From positions 964,501 through 1,028,500 of the forward strand of contig JAOTON010001356.1 in assembly GCA_034440635.1 (NCBI GenBank): a DNA stretch of 64,000 nucleotides, given 5' to 3'. A program made the translations under genes and the position numbers. This DNA is from Lepas anatifera (taxonomy: Eukaryota; Arthropoda; Thecostraca; Lepadidae). The notes under the pieces were generated by a model. It saw nothing but the letters and a program-made list of their open reading frames with translations. It did no database searches and was not told where the DNA came from. Positions 45,851 to 57,175 of this stretch are shown here, one piece after another (the first letter of the stretch is position 1; every line of letters begins with the position of its first letter).

Positions 45851-46173
45851 TCATAGCCTCCTATTATCAGGTGCCTTAGTACGCCTCTGCGTTATCATGC
45901 ACCCCACTCTCATACATCTGAGCACGCCTCTTTGGACCTTTTGAATGTTTGACTTTTTTAAGTTAGACATTTTGAGCGGTAGAACATATGACCTGTGGAC
46001 CTTCTGATGTGATCCTTTTGAACCGCGAGATGTGATCCACCTACTGCGATAATACCGGCATAGCTTTTATGCCATTAGAGCTACTGAGGTCTGGTACCGT
46101 AGATACCGTAGATGTTTCGGGTCTTCTTAAGGCACGCACGGTGCCTGATCTGCCCGGTCTCGTCGAGCTGTGG

Positions 46174-47041
46174 TCATGAACCTTGCCTGTATCGGCTCGG
46201 AGCCTTAAACTTTAGCTCCGCCCAGTGTTTATCTAAGTTAGTTTTGAATCCATTGGCAGTTGTGGCCTCGACGACCCAGTTCGGTAGCCTGTTCCAGTCG
46301 TCGACGACACGGATACTAAAGAAGTTTCTGCGAACCCGGGAGGTGTCCGCTCGGGGCTTGTCCACTTTGAAGCGATGTCCTCTTGTGGTAGACACACGCG
46401 GGTCTCGGAAAAGCTTCTCGCGTGGGATGTCAATTAGGCCATTCATGATCTTAAACATCATCAGCATATCACCACGCCTCCTTCTGTACAGGCTGAACAG
46501 CTTCTACCATGAGGATGTCAGCCTTGTTGAAAGGACCCCAGACTTCGTTTCCATATTCGAGGTGAGGTCGGACGAGAGCTTTGTAGAGAAGAGGGAGCGT
46601 CATATGATCCAAGTGAATGAACGTGCGCTTGATGGTCCCAAGGATCCTACTTGCTTTGGTGACAGCTGAAGCCGCTTGCATTCTAAATTTAAGCTCCTCG
46701 TCCACCATGACTCCTAAGTCCCTTTCGACTGACCTGGCTTCCAAAATAGTGTTGAACATTGAGTACGATGTCCGCATGTTGCCAGTTCCAAGGTGAAGCA
46801 CACCACACTTCCCTGCATTGAATGGAAGGAGCCAGTTACTGGACCAGTCCTCGAGCTTGTGTAGGTCTGCTTGAAGACTGCCTACTCCCACAGATGTGTC
46901 AACATTGCTGTAAACCTTAGTGTCGTCAGCAAATAGCTTCGCACTGGATGAGAGAGCAGTAGGGAGGTCATTCACGAATATAATGAATACGTAGGGCCCA
47001 GCACTGATCCTTGAGGGATCCCACTCTTGACAGGTGCCCAT
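46174..47041 (-). pseudogene. LINE reverse transcriptase, catalytic FADD and C-terminal part
   Basis: In the frame following the break, FVNDLPTALSSSAKLFADDT gives the catalytic FADD motif (46933-46922), followed by WLLPFNAGKCGVLHLGTGN and the thumb segment (LYKALVRPHLEYGNEVWGPF). A second frame break near 46480 leads into GDMLMMFKIMNGLIDI and the C-terminal tail ending at 46174. Both breaks are single-base events. Confidence 0.82.
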
Positions 47042-48186
47042 TCAGATAGTGCCTCATTTACCCTCACACGCTGCAGTCGGCCCGACAGGAACGACTCAAT
47101 CCATCGGAGAAGGTTGCCTCTAACTCCGTACCCATAGAGTTTGTGGATGAGACGTCTGTGGGGTACCGAATCAAAGGCCTTAGCAAAGTCTAGGTAAGCC
47201 ACATCAACGGGTTTTCCATCCTCAAGGGCCAAGCTCCAGTCCTCAAGGCAGCAGAGAAGCTGGCTGACACATGATCTTTTGGGTAGAAAGCCGTGCTGGG
47301 CATCACTGAGGAGACCTTCACTCCGCATGTGCCCAAGGATCTGATCCCTAATAAGAGATTCCATAATTTTGGAAGTAACAGAGGTGAGGCTCACAGGGCG
47401 ATAATTGTTTGGTTTACCCCTGGCTCCTTTTTTAAAAATAGGTACCACCTCAGCCACCTTCCAAACATCAGGAGGAGTACAGCTCTCGAGGGACCTCCGA
47501 AATAATGAGCAGAGAGGTGCAGATAATAAAGAGGCCAGCTCCATGAGTACGCTTGGATGGACTCCATCCGGCCCAGGAGATGCAGATAGTCGCAGCTGCC
47601 GTAGCTTGCATTCCACGAGACCTGGCGTGAGCTGTATGTCCTCCAGTGTGTTTGCTGTTGGAACATTGAAGCATGGTATAGGTGCATGAGGATCTTCTGA
47701 GGTGTGGACACTGGAGAAAAACGCCGATAGCAGTTCTGCCTTTTCTTGGTCTTCACTTGCTATTGACCCATCTGGTTTCTCCAGGTCCCGGACCTTATCC
47801 CTGACTGTTGTCTGTGCTTTGGTATAGGCCCAGAACATTTTTGGGGTCTCCTTAGCTTTTTTAGCAATTTTAATCTGATACGCTTTCCTTAGTCGCCTGG
47901 TAAATCGTCTAAGGTCATTTCTCTTCCTGGCAAATATCTCCCAGAGTCTATTTTTGTCTTCAACGGTAGTAGCCATCTTGTAATTCTTAAGTGATGTTTG
48001 CTTGGCTTTGATGAGTCGCATACCTTCCCTTGTAATGTAAGGTTTCTTCTGCCTTTTATGAGAAACTCGCACAGGAATGCAATTTTCCATCAGTTTCTTC
48101 ACCTTGTTCGAGAAGTTGTTGTAATGAACATTTATATCTGTGGATTCAGTAAAAGCCCAATCCAGTTCAGCTGCTTGCTTTCTCAT
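46972..48186 (-). pseudogene. LINE reverse transcriptase, N-terminal and finger/palm part
   Basis: This 404-codon open frame encodes the linker and first RT motifs: SASPGPDGVHPSVLMELASL, VVPIFKKGARGKPNNYRPVS, DAQHGFLPKRSCVSQLL, AYLDFAKAFDSVPHRRLIHK (motif A, with its catalytic Asp) and SGIPQGSVLGP. The frame then runs into a stop because one base is missing after VLGP; the continuation is in another frame at 47041. The enzyme would copy the element's RNA by target-primed reverse transcription. The endonuclease is absent apart from its extreme C-terminus. Confidence 0.85.
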
Positions 48187-48361
48187 TTCATCGAAGTCTC
48201 CACGATAAATTGCTAACCCTGGAGCTGACTCAGGCAGTTTACGCCGAGCCCCACATACCAGGTAGAACGAGAGGCAGTGGTAAAGTACATTTGATAGGAC
48301 AATGCCAGGGCTTTTTCTGCCCAGGGAACATAATTACCTGCCAACAGTGGTTTGATGTCCA

Positions 48362-48872
48362 GGGGCTTGTTCCAGCGCCTCCTTAGAAAAAAGATGAGAG
48401 TAACTTGGAGTAAGTCGGAGCAGGCGCAAAAACCGGTGTCCGCTGGACCGATTTTGGATGAGAATGGATGAGATATCAGCTGATTGCGCCTGATCAGTGT
48501 CAATATGGCGGGCGTGGCGCAGCTAAGAAACTAATCAAATTTGATTAAGGCCTCTGATACTCATTTAATGTATTTTAGTGAAAGTGGAATACAGAAAAAC
48601 AACGTAATCATAACCTTTAGCTGCCCACAAACATCGTTTCTCACTGTAAAACAACTTATTTTAGTTTCTTAATTGAAATTTGTGCGCCACAATTGAGCTC
48701 CTCCAACCTCCTCTGAAAAACCACCTTTCTTTTGAGAGGAGGTTGGATTATATTTGAGATGAGCTTTGGCGAGCTTGGAGGAAGTTTAAGGAGGCGCTGG
48801 ACCAGGCGAGAGGAAGTTGGAGAAGCTTTGAGGAGGTTGGAGCAGGTTTGAGGAGGCGCTGGAACAGGCCCC
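48362..48872. mobile_element. TIR element of 511 bp next to the LINE 5' break
   Basis: The left end GGGGCTTGTTCCAGCGCCTC and the right end GAGGCGCTGGAACAGGCCCC are inverted copies with one mismatch. A further inner pair (TCCAACCTCCTC near 48697 and GAGGAGGTTGGA near 48740) forms a stem. A related GAGGCGCTGG occurs at 48791. There is no coding potential. Confidence 0.6.
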
Positions 48873-49260
48873 AGAGGTTATATTGACCTGACATAACCTG
48901 AGGTCACGAAAGATCAGAAATTGACCTTGTATATCAAATGAAAGCCAGTGATGAGACCTACATGATGACATATAATTCAGTGCTCTAGTTTAATTAGGTC
49001 AAAAGTTATGGTCAAAATACTGTTTTTGACCCCTGGTGACCTGGGATGACCTCATAAGTTAAAGGGAAATTATTGCCCCTGGTATCTGTGAAAAGGTGAC
49101 TAAGAGTGTCTTTCTGAGAAATCTGATAATTTGCAATTATTTTTGTGTTTTTTTCAGAGTACAAGACAGCTTTTCTCTGTGCCTTTTTATAGGAGAGGTC
49201 ACCTCGTGGCCTGACCTCTGGTCACCAAATTGAAAAATCCCGGGTATAAATTTTGTAGAC

Positions 49261-51204
49261 CCTGGTGAGGTCATCAAGTGTAGAAAGTTGCACATCAATT
49301 GACCAATAAATGTAGCTATGCTTGATAGTCGTTGGCCGTTGGCCCAGTCTTTTCGGTGGTCGGTTTGGTCGGCTAAGTAGAGATGCATTCGCGAGTTTGT
49401 TGGTCCTGTTTTTTTATACAAGTAACTAGATCTTGTGGGTATGAGTTAATTAGGCTATCATTTTCTTCTTATAATCTTGTAGTCTGATATTTTTCTACAT
49501 ATTGCGGGATAAATGAATTACCTCCGCCCGGTATGCACGAGGTATGCATAAATACCAATAATAACGTTATCTTTAAAAATCTTTAAAAATTTGACCAAAA
49601 CCTCGTCTGAGGCTAGAAGAGAAGGGGCCTTCTCCCCTCCCTTGTGCGAGCGGTGCGATATTTCGGGAAGGCTGACGGCGCCATGTGAGCCTGTGATGTA
49701 CTGCGGCGTTACATTTTAGAATACTACCCCGAGGCTCGTGGACGAGACTTGCGAGCCCAACATCAAGGTGGATGGGGCGTGTTGGCGTGCGGACGCTGGC
49801 AGGTGGGTGCCACGTACTGGTGCGAGACCGGGCGCCGACCGGATCGTCGTGTGATAGCGGTGCAGTTTTGATCTTGGGTGTTTTCACCTGGGGTGCGGAA
49901 CTGGCGCCTCCCTTGCGCGTTCGCTTCGTCATCCCCTGTTTGCACCGTTCTCTGTAACAGGCTCCCTTTAATCACGCTTGTCTGCCGCCTGCCCGGCACT
50001 TGGCAGTCAGCAGCACTGACTGAGTTGACTCGCAGTCTTTGACTCCGTGTTTTACCCTCCTACTTTGTGCCGACACGCGCTCCTGTTTTTTTCATACCTG
50101 CCCTTCTTCGAGTGAGAACTTCCTCCTTTATCAGCAGCTCCTCTTTTAATATGTGACAAGAGATATAAAATCATTTGATGTGTTATGGCTAGTGTGTCAC
50201 AACAAACTGTGGCAGGACTTGAGAGCCGCCAAATAGTCATAACTACTTCCTGGACTGTAATGAAAAGCAATATTGCGTCCCATGAACGACCTCCCTCAGA
50301 CACTTTGAGCTGATCGAATCAGCTTAATATGTAGTGCTCACGACCCGCACACTATTATAACAAAATTAAACCCTGTCACAAAACACTGTTATTTTGTCAC
50401 TGCATGGTCCGGCGTTGAATAATTGTGGCTACACTGCCTGTAGCAATATGCTGAATCCCCTATAGGCACAACGATAGGTGCTACAGGGGAGGGAAACACG
50501 CTAAGCCCCTGAGTGGAGACAGACGAAACAGTATGTTGTCTTGGAAAAATACTTGTATGGTCATAAGTTAATATGCTTATATGTGGAAAATGTGAAAATT
50601 CTGCATGCTGCAAAAATTGGTCAAGCATAACAGGTTTACGATTGCTTGGAACGCCATCCTGAGCTAGAACCTGATATTTGTAAATATTTGTCAGCATTTT
50701 TCGACAAGATGCCGGATTGTTCGCTTTTTTGAATAAGTTTAGCTTTGCTACTGGTCAGAAACATATATATTTCCCTTTTTGTACGTTAATCAGGGGACTT
50801 GAACGCAGGTCGGGGTGATATTACCGCGGAAGCTTGCCCTTTCCTCCCCTGGATTGATTGGGATATTTCTGGCCGCCCGCTACCAGCGCTGGAGAGCCGT
50901 TAATCGTTTGCGTGGGCTGCTCGCGAGCGGCTGGGGCATAGCAACTGACGGGGTGCACTGTCCTCTGCAGCCCAACCCCAGAGCAACAATGCCCCTCTGG
51001 GGTGGGGCGATGTTGGCAATAGTTCCAATATCGACCACCAGTGGTCTGGGTTTGATAGATGGCGCTGGGTTGTGTTTCGGATACTACTCGGTCGCCGAGC
51101 AGCTTTCTCTGAGGAATGTGTTTTAGAGACTCACAAACCAGCGTTTTAGATTTTCAGACATCTGATTTAGGCCAACACACAATAGACATGCAATCACAGA
51201 TTTT
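49261..51204. other. Intergenic region upstream of the RBM42-like gene
   Basis: It holds the unrecognised GC-rich frame (49573-49932) and otherwise no recognisable element. Confidence 0.3.
49573..49932 (-). other. Unrecognised 119-codon open frame in GC-rich sequence
   Basis: A real ATG at 49932 opens a basic, Pro/Ser/Thr-rich frame (MTKRTRKGGASSAPQ). A possible donor (CCCCAG|GTGAAAA) follows at the fifteenth codon, so this could be a first exon. I do not recognise the product and see no conserved motif; the GC content alone may explain the open frame. Confidence 0.2.
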
Positions 51205-51325
51205 AAACACTAGCCTGAACATTATGTGGATGACTTGGTGATAGGCGTCTATAGCGGTACAATAAAATGTGCTACATCTGAACCTATCCTCAACATGGAA
51301 AAGAAACTGAATGGCTTTCATCATA
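51205..51325 (+). mobile_element. LINE RT palm fragment with YVDD
   Basis: The plus strand reads HYVDDLVIGVYSGTIKCATS, then EPILNMEKKLNGF. The YVDD is an RT catalytic motif followed by the usual helix in which the small amphipathic residues are spaced every few positions. The match ends abruptly where a second, different RT fragment starts. Confidence 0.6.
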
Positions 51326-51545
51326 TTCAGAAAATCGTAAGCAACGCGTTATTGTGAACGGAAAATGTTCTGATTGGGTCCACGTACGCTCTGGAACTCC
51401 GGAAGGTGGAATTATCTCGCCTCTCCTCTTCGCCCTGTACATAAACGATCTTCCAGACAAAATTAAGACTAATTGTCTCTTATTTGCTGACGACGTAAAA
51501 TTATACCTACCGCGAACTGCACCTTCAGCCCTGTCCACGACTGAC
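51326..51545 (+). mobile_element. LINE RT fragment with FADD
   Basis: The frame reads SENRKQRVIVNGKCSDWVHV, then RSGTPEGGIISPLLFALYIN, DLPDKIKTN and CLLFADDVKLYLPRTAPS, covering RT motifs B and C. Gln of the usual GxPQG is Glu here. The fragment ends in unrelated sequence near 51545. It belongs to a different family from the YVDD fragment immediately before it, because both contain a version of motif C. Confidence 0.75.
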
Positions 51546-52024
51546 AGATGACCCTTTTCCCGTCCCGCCCCATCTTCGGCAGTGCTCGGTGCATCACCGC
51601 GTGTCCTTTCTTGGTTGCGGTGTTTACCAGTGTGCGTGGGCCGATATGCCGGCGTTGTCTTTTGGATATCTGCCGACGGCTCTGTTCTTTGCTTCTGGCT
51701 GAAGATGTTCCATCTGACCCGTGGTCTACTGGGAGGCAGGTTTCCTGCAGCCAACGCTCCATCTGACGTCTGTTTGAATATTGGGGCATTTTTACTGAAG
51801 TGTCCAGGGGTGGAAGACCGAGAAAGCTTATTGTGAAAAATGTGTTCGTGCTGTGAGCAGCGCACGGCCTGCAAAAGTATCGCAAACTCTTCTCTCTTGG
51901 CATACTTATCAACTGCATTTGTAGTCAAGAGACTCCAAAATAACTCTTTCATGCATTTTCGTACACTCGCGAGCCGCCCGTAACGCCCGTGTGTGTTTGC
52001 AGTTCGGCCTCTGTGTGGCGGAGT

Positions 52025-52034
52025 GTAACGTCAC
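52025..52034 (+). promoter_or_regulatory. CRE-like half site upstream of the RBM42-like start
   Basis: The sequence gtaacgtcac contains a CGTCA half site about 45 bp before the ATG, in a GC-rich stretch that also contains a second gtcac repeat at about 52050. This is typical of housekeeping promoters, but a single half site is weak evidence. Confidence 0.25.
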
Positions 52035-52074
52035 GGCGCCGTCACTCTCCACAGTCCGTCACTCCTCCAAAGTC

Positions 52075-52115
52075 ATGGCGGACCGCAGCGGCGCCCTGCA
52101 CGACGAGATGAGCAT
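52075..52115 (+). CDS. RBM42: RBM42-like RNA-binding protein, exon 1
   Basis: This 41-nt coding exon starts at ATG (tcATGG context) and ends at gtgagtg. It encodes MADRSGALHDEMS plus the first two bases of a Met codon, completed by exon 2 (AT|G). Vertebrate RBM42 has the N-terminal pattern EMEAEMALFEQEV soon followed by an I-I-A-T-N-T-Y segment, and the joined exons here read DEMSMFEQQI followed by PVIAANTFSA. RBM42 is a nuclear RNA-binding protein with a C-terminal RRM. That RRM is not in this window, so the assignment rests on this short N-terminal motif only. Confidence 0.55.
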
Positions 52116-52551
52116 GTGAGTGTCGGCCACAGTCCTGCCCGTAACTAGATCTCGCTCTTAGAGTGGCTATGATGCTTGCATGGCTGAGGCGTGGTCTTTA
52201 TAATGACGTTTGGAGGTTGTGGCTTGCCAGAGTCCTGTCACTATGCTGTTGAGGCGATAGCTTGGGGGAATACGAGTTATGAAATGTAAACTGCTTGTTA
52301 TATCTGGAAATATGTATAATACACGTCTCAACTCATCTATGTATGAAGTATCACAGCCATAGCGTGAGAGAAACACGATCATTTTTACTGATAGGACAGA
52401 GACTGCCATCAAAATCAACTTCAGATCAAATAACTTAACCATCAGGGTCAGCGTCCAGTTATTTATTCGCGCTTCTTTGATGCATCTCTGCGCTGTGTCA
52501 CGACCTGTCAGGCTGTGGTCTGCCTCTCTGACTCCTCCCGCGCGTGCCCAG

Positions 52552-52648
52552 GTTCGAACAGCAGATCGGAGGTAGCCCGGCCGCCGCCGCCGCCGCCCCC
52601 GCCCCCGCCCGCAGGGCACCAGTCATCGCGGCCAACACCTTCTCCGCG
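52552..52648 (+). CDS. RBM42: RBM42-like RNA-binding protein, exon 2
   Basis: Acceptor cgcgtgcccag ends at 52551 and donor gtaggt starts at 52649. The exon is 97 nt; with exon 1 it gives 138 nt, 46 codons, ending in phase 0. It encodes FEQQIGGSP, an Ala/Pro run from a GCC repeat, then RRAPVIAANTFSA. The spacing of FEQ-I and the PVIAANTF block matches the RBM42 N-terminus. The Ala/Pro tract replaces a longer Pro/Val-rich linker in vertebrates. Downstream exons were not recognised between 52649 and 64000, so the intron probably runs past the window. An unrelated protein with a similar short N-terminus cannot be excluded. Confidence 0.55.
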
Positions 52649-54340
52649 GTAGGTGACCGGCTCCTGGTTTGGTGGGTGACGGCGAGGGCAGTGGTTGTAC
52701 AAAGGGATGAGCGAGCTCCACCAGCGGGAGTGGTCTGCCGTTACCGCGGAATGAAAATCGTGTCTGCTTGCTTATTGTTGTATTTGAGGGTTTCAGTCGG
52801 TGAAACATGTGTCTGAAACTTCCAATTTTATAATCGTCTGTTAATAGGGACTTGTCTCTAAATGCCCATGTCGAAGGAAATGGGACTTGACGACCTTTCA
52901 ATGTCTTCTTACGTATATACCATTGCGAACAGAAATATACAAAAGTGGATGGTGGAGAAACTTTCAACGAGCAAAGGAGATAAATAGGCCTACCATATTA
53001 TTGTGGTAATATCCGATGGTTCATGCGCTGTTAACCCTATACGAAAAAGTGTTGTCTTGTAGTTTTGGAGCCCAATAATCAGCTATCAGCCGATACCACG
53101 AGCAGCGCTATCGGGAATTAGCAACGGGACAGCGGGGTGAGCTGACCCCTGGAATTAGAAATATCAACATAAACTCTGCAGCGTTGACTAGAAAGATTTG
53201 GTCCAGAAAGCGCCGGTTGTCCTCCCGTCAAATTCCGACCATGCGCTCTCAACAGTGGATGAATTTTTGTCCAATCTGCTGTATATCTGAGCCATAGATG
53301 GTAAGGCATATGGGCCTTGTGTTTTTTTATCGCATAAATGGAGATACCCGTAGTATGTTTTATCAAGCCTTGCATAATTTCTCAACTCTAATTTTTGTTC
53401 CTCATGTTCGAAATATAGATGCAGCATGTATCTATGTCTTTCCTGGGGTAACGTTCATTTCGATCTGGAGGAATTCACGAAGACGATTTCATGGAGGAAT
53501 TCATGGAGAACGATAGTTAGAACGATTTCGTGGGTCTGAGATGGATATCGTCCCTATTAATAAACATTTTTCTCCCGTTTTGGGTTTTGTCTAAAATGTT
53601 TTGAGGGGATTCTATTTTTGGGGGTAAAATTTTATTTTCTTTTTGGTATTCTTATAATAGAAAACCCAATCCACATTCCACCGACTGTTTTTCTCTGTTG
53701 CTTTGTAACGCTTCACTTTTTTGTAAAAGTTTTCTCCTTTATTATGCTGTCCATAAGTTCGAGCTCGCAAGAAACGCGGATTAAATTCGGCGAAAAGGAG
53801 TAATTCTGTTTTCTGCAAGATTTTCAATCCACTTAAATATTCTGTGTCTGTCATTTATGACACGAAAGGAAAGGAACTTTCGTAGGTGGGATATGTCTCA
53901 AAGTGGTTTTCTAGTACCTGAGCTCGTGCGTTTACCCCGAAGGACAACAGTGACCTCCCCATGTGATTAGCGTTGGACTGTTTTGAATGGGCCCTCTTTC
54001 AGAGGGAAAGTGGTGGTTGTGCTCCCTCTTTTAACGTTCATTATGATCCAACTGAACAGGGTTGCTGATTTCTGCTATTTGGAATATTTGGGTACAACCA
54101 TTCCCATCCCAGCTCTGTGTTGAAATAGTGTACCTCTATTTTCGAGCTTGAGTTTTTCACCTTAAAATTACCTTAATATGGCGTATAGAAGATTGTTTCG
54201 ATCGCACTGAATTGGTACATTTTGAACAAAGCTCATCGTACAGTTTCATCGTGGAAAATAAAAATGACAGTTTGTGTCTTTCTCTGAGACATCAAGTGTG
54301 GATGAACTCGTACGCTTCATCCAGTGTTTCTCTGGGACGT
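52649..54340 (+). other. Start of the presumed RBM42-like intron 2
   Basis: AT-rich, with direct repeats GGAATTCA.GGAGAACGAT/ACGATTTC near 53470-53530. No exon with RRM or proline-rich RBM42 character was found here or later in the window. Confidence 0.3.
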
Positions 54341-54344
54341 TTAA

Positions 54345-54792
54345 GGGAATGTGGCACCTTCATAACGTGATTTTAACTGAGATAGCCAGGTTGTAAAGTA
54401 AGTCGGAAAACCCGGTACTCCATATATCATTTGTCTTGGAACTCGATATTTCCATAAAAAACTAAAACCTACCTGACACCAGCCCCCTCATCAGCCCCCT
54501 CGCCGGGCGGCCATTGTTGTGAGCTGTTGGTGTGACGACATATGTTGACGTCACGATGAGCATCAGCCAATCGAAGCCCTTGAAGCGTTTCAAGTCTGGT
54601 AGTGGTTGCCATATCATGACATCATCCACAGGCATACATTTATTTATTTTCCTATAGGAGGATTTTTAAAAGCAAAATATTGAGCTTATTGAATATTTTT
54701 CAGAGAAATCGTGAGTGGTTTCATTATTTTTGGCTAAAAGTACGCCTAATTTCACTAAATTTCCAGGATTCGGCCAAGGTGCCGCATTCCCT
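54345..54792 (-). mobile_element. piggyBac-like MITE, copy C
   Basis: Opposite orientation to copies A and B. The ends are GGGAATGTGGCACCTT and AAGGTGCCGCATTCCCT, flanked by TTAA on both sides (54341-54344 and 54793-54796). It is the best preserved pair of termini of the three copies. Confidence 0.75.
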
Positions 54793-54869
54793 TTAAGCGT
54801 GAATGAACTCGCATACTTCACTCAGTCGTTAACCCTTCACCGCATGGCGGTCAGGTCGGACTCTCGTTT

Positions 54870-55690
54870 TTCTTTGCGACTGATTCCGAGCTGACACAAA
54901 TGAGACGCGTGTCGCTTTTCAGGCCTGCAGATGACCAGTTTGAAAACTTATGACCAAATATTAATACTAAGCCAGGTCAGGTCAAGGAGTTAAGACGGCA
55001 TTTCTAAGCCCATGTATGGCGATTCTGCTCTTCTAAAATGAGGTTGACAAAACCAGGGCATAACTCGGCTTCTAGAAGAGCTATTTTAGGTTTCTAAATA
55101 CTATTTGATACTCTTGAAACAAAACATCTGCGTCATGTTATTCATTTTTAGGTCAGGTCAATACCAAGGTCATCAGAGGTTATCAGACATGGTTTTCGGA
55201 GTTGTTTTTGTTTATAAATTTAGAATGCAACAATATACAGTCTTAAATTTGGTACCATAGTAATGAGCATGACCCAAGGATTGGAATGATATGCAACTTG
55301 ACCTTGAAAAGGTATTCTTTGACCTTTACCTAAGGCCAAGATCATAATCTCACCTTAAAAGTTCATGCCCCATATTTTTCGAACTTGGCTCAAGGCGAAC
55401 ACATTGGTGTCTTGTTTTGTTCTAGGTCTAATGGCTCCTGATTTATAAACTATTTTCTAAATGGGTCTAAATTTGACCCATTTTGCCTCGTGCCGTGACG
55501 TCACGGGTCAACGGATATGGTTGAAAATCGGCTCGATAGTAGGGGGACTCCTGCGCTGTTTCAATTTTCCGTATCATTTACGGTCTCCGAGATTGTAGAT
55601 GGGTGGGGGAGGGGAAGGGGTGTCCGGTCGGACCCCCCCCAGGCGGTGGTGTGTAGGAAGAGAGCCCGGGTGGTACCGGGTGAAGCGGTG
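54870..55690. repeat. Dispersed TGACCT-rich repeat, copy 1
   Basis: About 0.8 kb is shared in the same orientation with 59850-60655: CTTATGACCAAA, GTCAGGTCAACGAG, AACTCGGCTTCTAGAAGAGC, AAATGGGTCTAAATTTGACC, and a C-rich end with GGTGGTACCGGG. There are many AGGTCA/TGACCT hexamers. Related sequence occurs near 32870-33900, 44760-44860 and 48880-49260. No open frame. Confidence 0.7.
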
Positions 55691-57175
55691 GTTTGCCACT
55701 TGTGCAGTTATCAGCTGATTATCAGCGGGCTACCCTGCGGCGCAGTTCCGCGACGGAAGACGAAGACTTTGACACAGTGACGGATCTAGGATTTGGGTAC
55801 GGGTAGGGCTTACTGAGGCCTCAGGGTGGCTGATTATACTACCGGGGGACGCTTTTCATGAATTCTGAGGTGTTCTCCCGGTCCGATTTTGCGTGTGTTT
55901 TTTTAGGTTTTGCGGTGTCTGTCTTATCTTGGAGCAGCAGAGAAAATATGGTTAAAGGGGCGAAGCTGTCTTGCTCCACGACCCTAAAGGGGAGCAACCT
56001 CTCCTTGCCGCCTTCTTAGATCCGTCCCCACTCTAGCAGCGGATTGAACCGTGTTTACACTGTACAGAGCCTGCCGGATTACCGATACACTATCGGGCCT
56101 GATAAATGTGAAACTCTGTCCACCGAATTCGAGACTGTTTTGTACGGGCTTTGTCGGGGCTTCCCCGCGGCGGATCAGTAGGGGGGAGGCATCTCAAGAG
56201 TACATAATTCGCAGATTGGATCTGTTGACGGTCACAGGGTTTTATTAAATTTGAATAGCTTGTTCTCAGAAATTGTTTTGATCTAGGATCTAGAATGGTC
56301 TAGGATATCCCAGAGAAAAGAGGATTTCCGGAAAAAAATTTGGGGACGTCACAGCTTCATTGTCGCGTGATATCGCCTTTGTTGGAACCGTTGGAACCTT
56401 ACCAGGCTACCAGTTATGCCAAAGTTTCCTTCCAAATATAGAACACCGTGTATGAAGTCTTCTCCAAGTTTTAGGAGACTATGCCAGAGGCGGATATTGG
56501 GGCCCGGGAAGTGGACAACGGAGTAGAAAATAGTTAGAAAGACAGTGTTTTTTAAGGAAATGGGGGGGTTTGGGGGACAATTGCCTTATTTGTACCGCTC
56601 TCCGCTTGGATCTGCTAGCAGACTGCACCAAGTTTAGTGTTTTCGGATTCACAGTGGACTCAGTGGATTTTTGGATACAGTGTGCAATGCTATGTTGGAA
56701 TAGCTAGTTGATAGGCGCACCCCTTCAAAATTGGCGCTCTGGCGCCGTTGGGTCTACACGACTTCGGTAACATAAATGTTTCCATAAATGCTCGGAATGA
56801 ACGCTAACACTGGGCTGCGTGGTGCTACATGCTGATTTACGTTGGAATGGCTGAAGCGTGGAATATTCAGGCAAGTTTTCTGCGGCTGGATTCGAATTTT
56901 TACTAACGCCCTCTTAAGCAGACTTGCGTATTCTTTGGCGTTTTGGAGGTTGTGCTTCTCTCAACCAATGAGTGAACTGACTGCCTAGATGATTTCAAAG
57001 CCACTATGAACGACCAGAATATTTTTATGTTGTCGGAGAAATCTCTGACGAGTCCAAGAACTCCCTACATTTGGTGTCGGCATTACCCTTATAATCAGCC
57101 CCACACTTCGAGACATCGTTTTTATGTTGTGTGGAGGGCTCAGACTTTTCAGTCCTTCTGTCTCAAAGCAGCCCT
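55691..57175. other. Intronic or intergenic, no feature seen
   Basis: Mixed composition with no recognisable coding or repeat feature, apart from a GTGACGGATCTAGGATTTGG-like element edge at 55780. Confidence 0.3.

Larger units (their letters stand above)
44882..46056. repeat. 1.2-kb inverted repeat containing telomere-like arrays
   Basis: The left arm runs from GGTATTATCGCAGTAGG through unique sequence, (TTAGG)n, (TCAGG)n and a 90-bp unique segment. The right arm repeats all of these in reverse order and orientation, ending CCTACTGCGATAATACC. The arms are about 570 and 510 bp and the central spacer is roughly 45455-45547. The unique arm segments differ at scattered positions, so this is an old palindrome or an imperfect dimer. 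It lies between the SORL1 start and the LINE at 46174. Confidence 0.85.
46174..48290 (-). mobile_element. CR1/L2-type non-LTR retrotransposon, 5'-truncated
   Basis: The element reads 3' to 5' along the plus strand. On the minus strand the order is: end of the endonuclease domain and linker (GLAIYRGDFDEMRKQ, from about 48290), reverse transcriptase (48186-46972) and the C-terminal part (47041-46174). The C-terminus has FFSIRVVDDWNRLPNWVVEA and FKTNLDKHWAE, the usual tail of CR1/L2/Jockey-like elements. Only two frame breaks are visible, so the insertion is fairly young. Its 5' end stops close to a TIR element at 48362-48872, and its 3' end lies next to the telomere-like palindrome. Confidence 0.85.
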
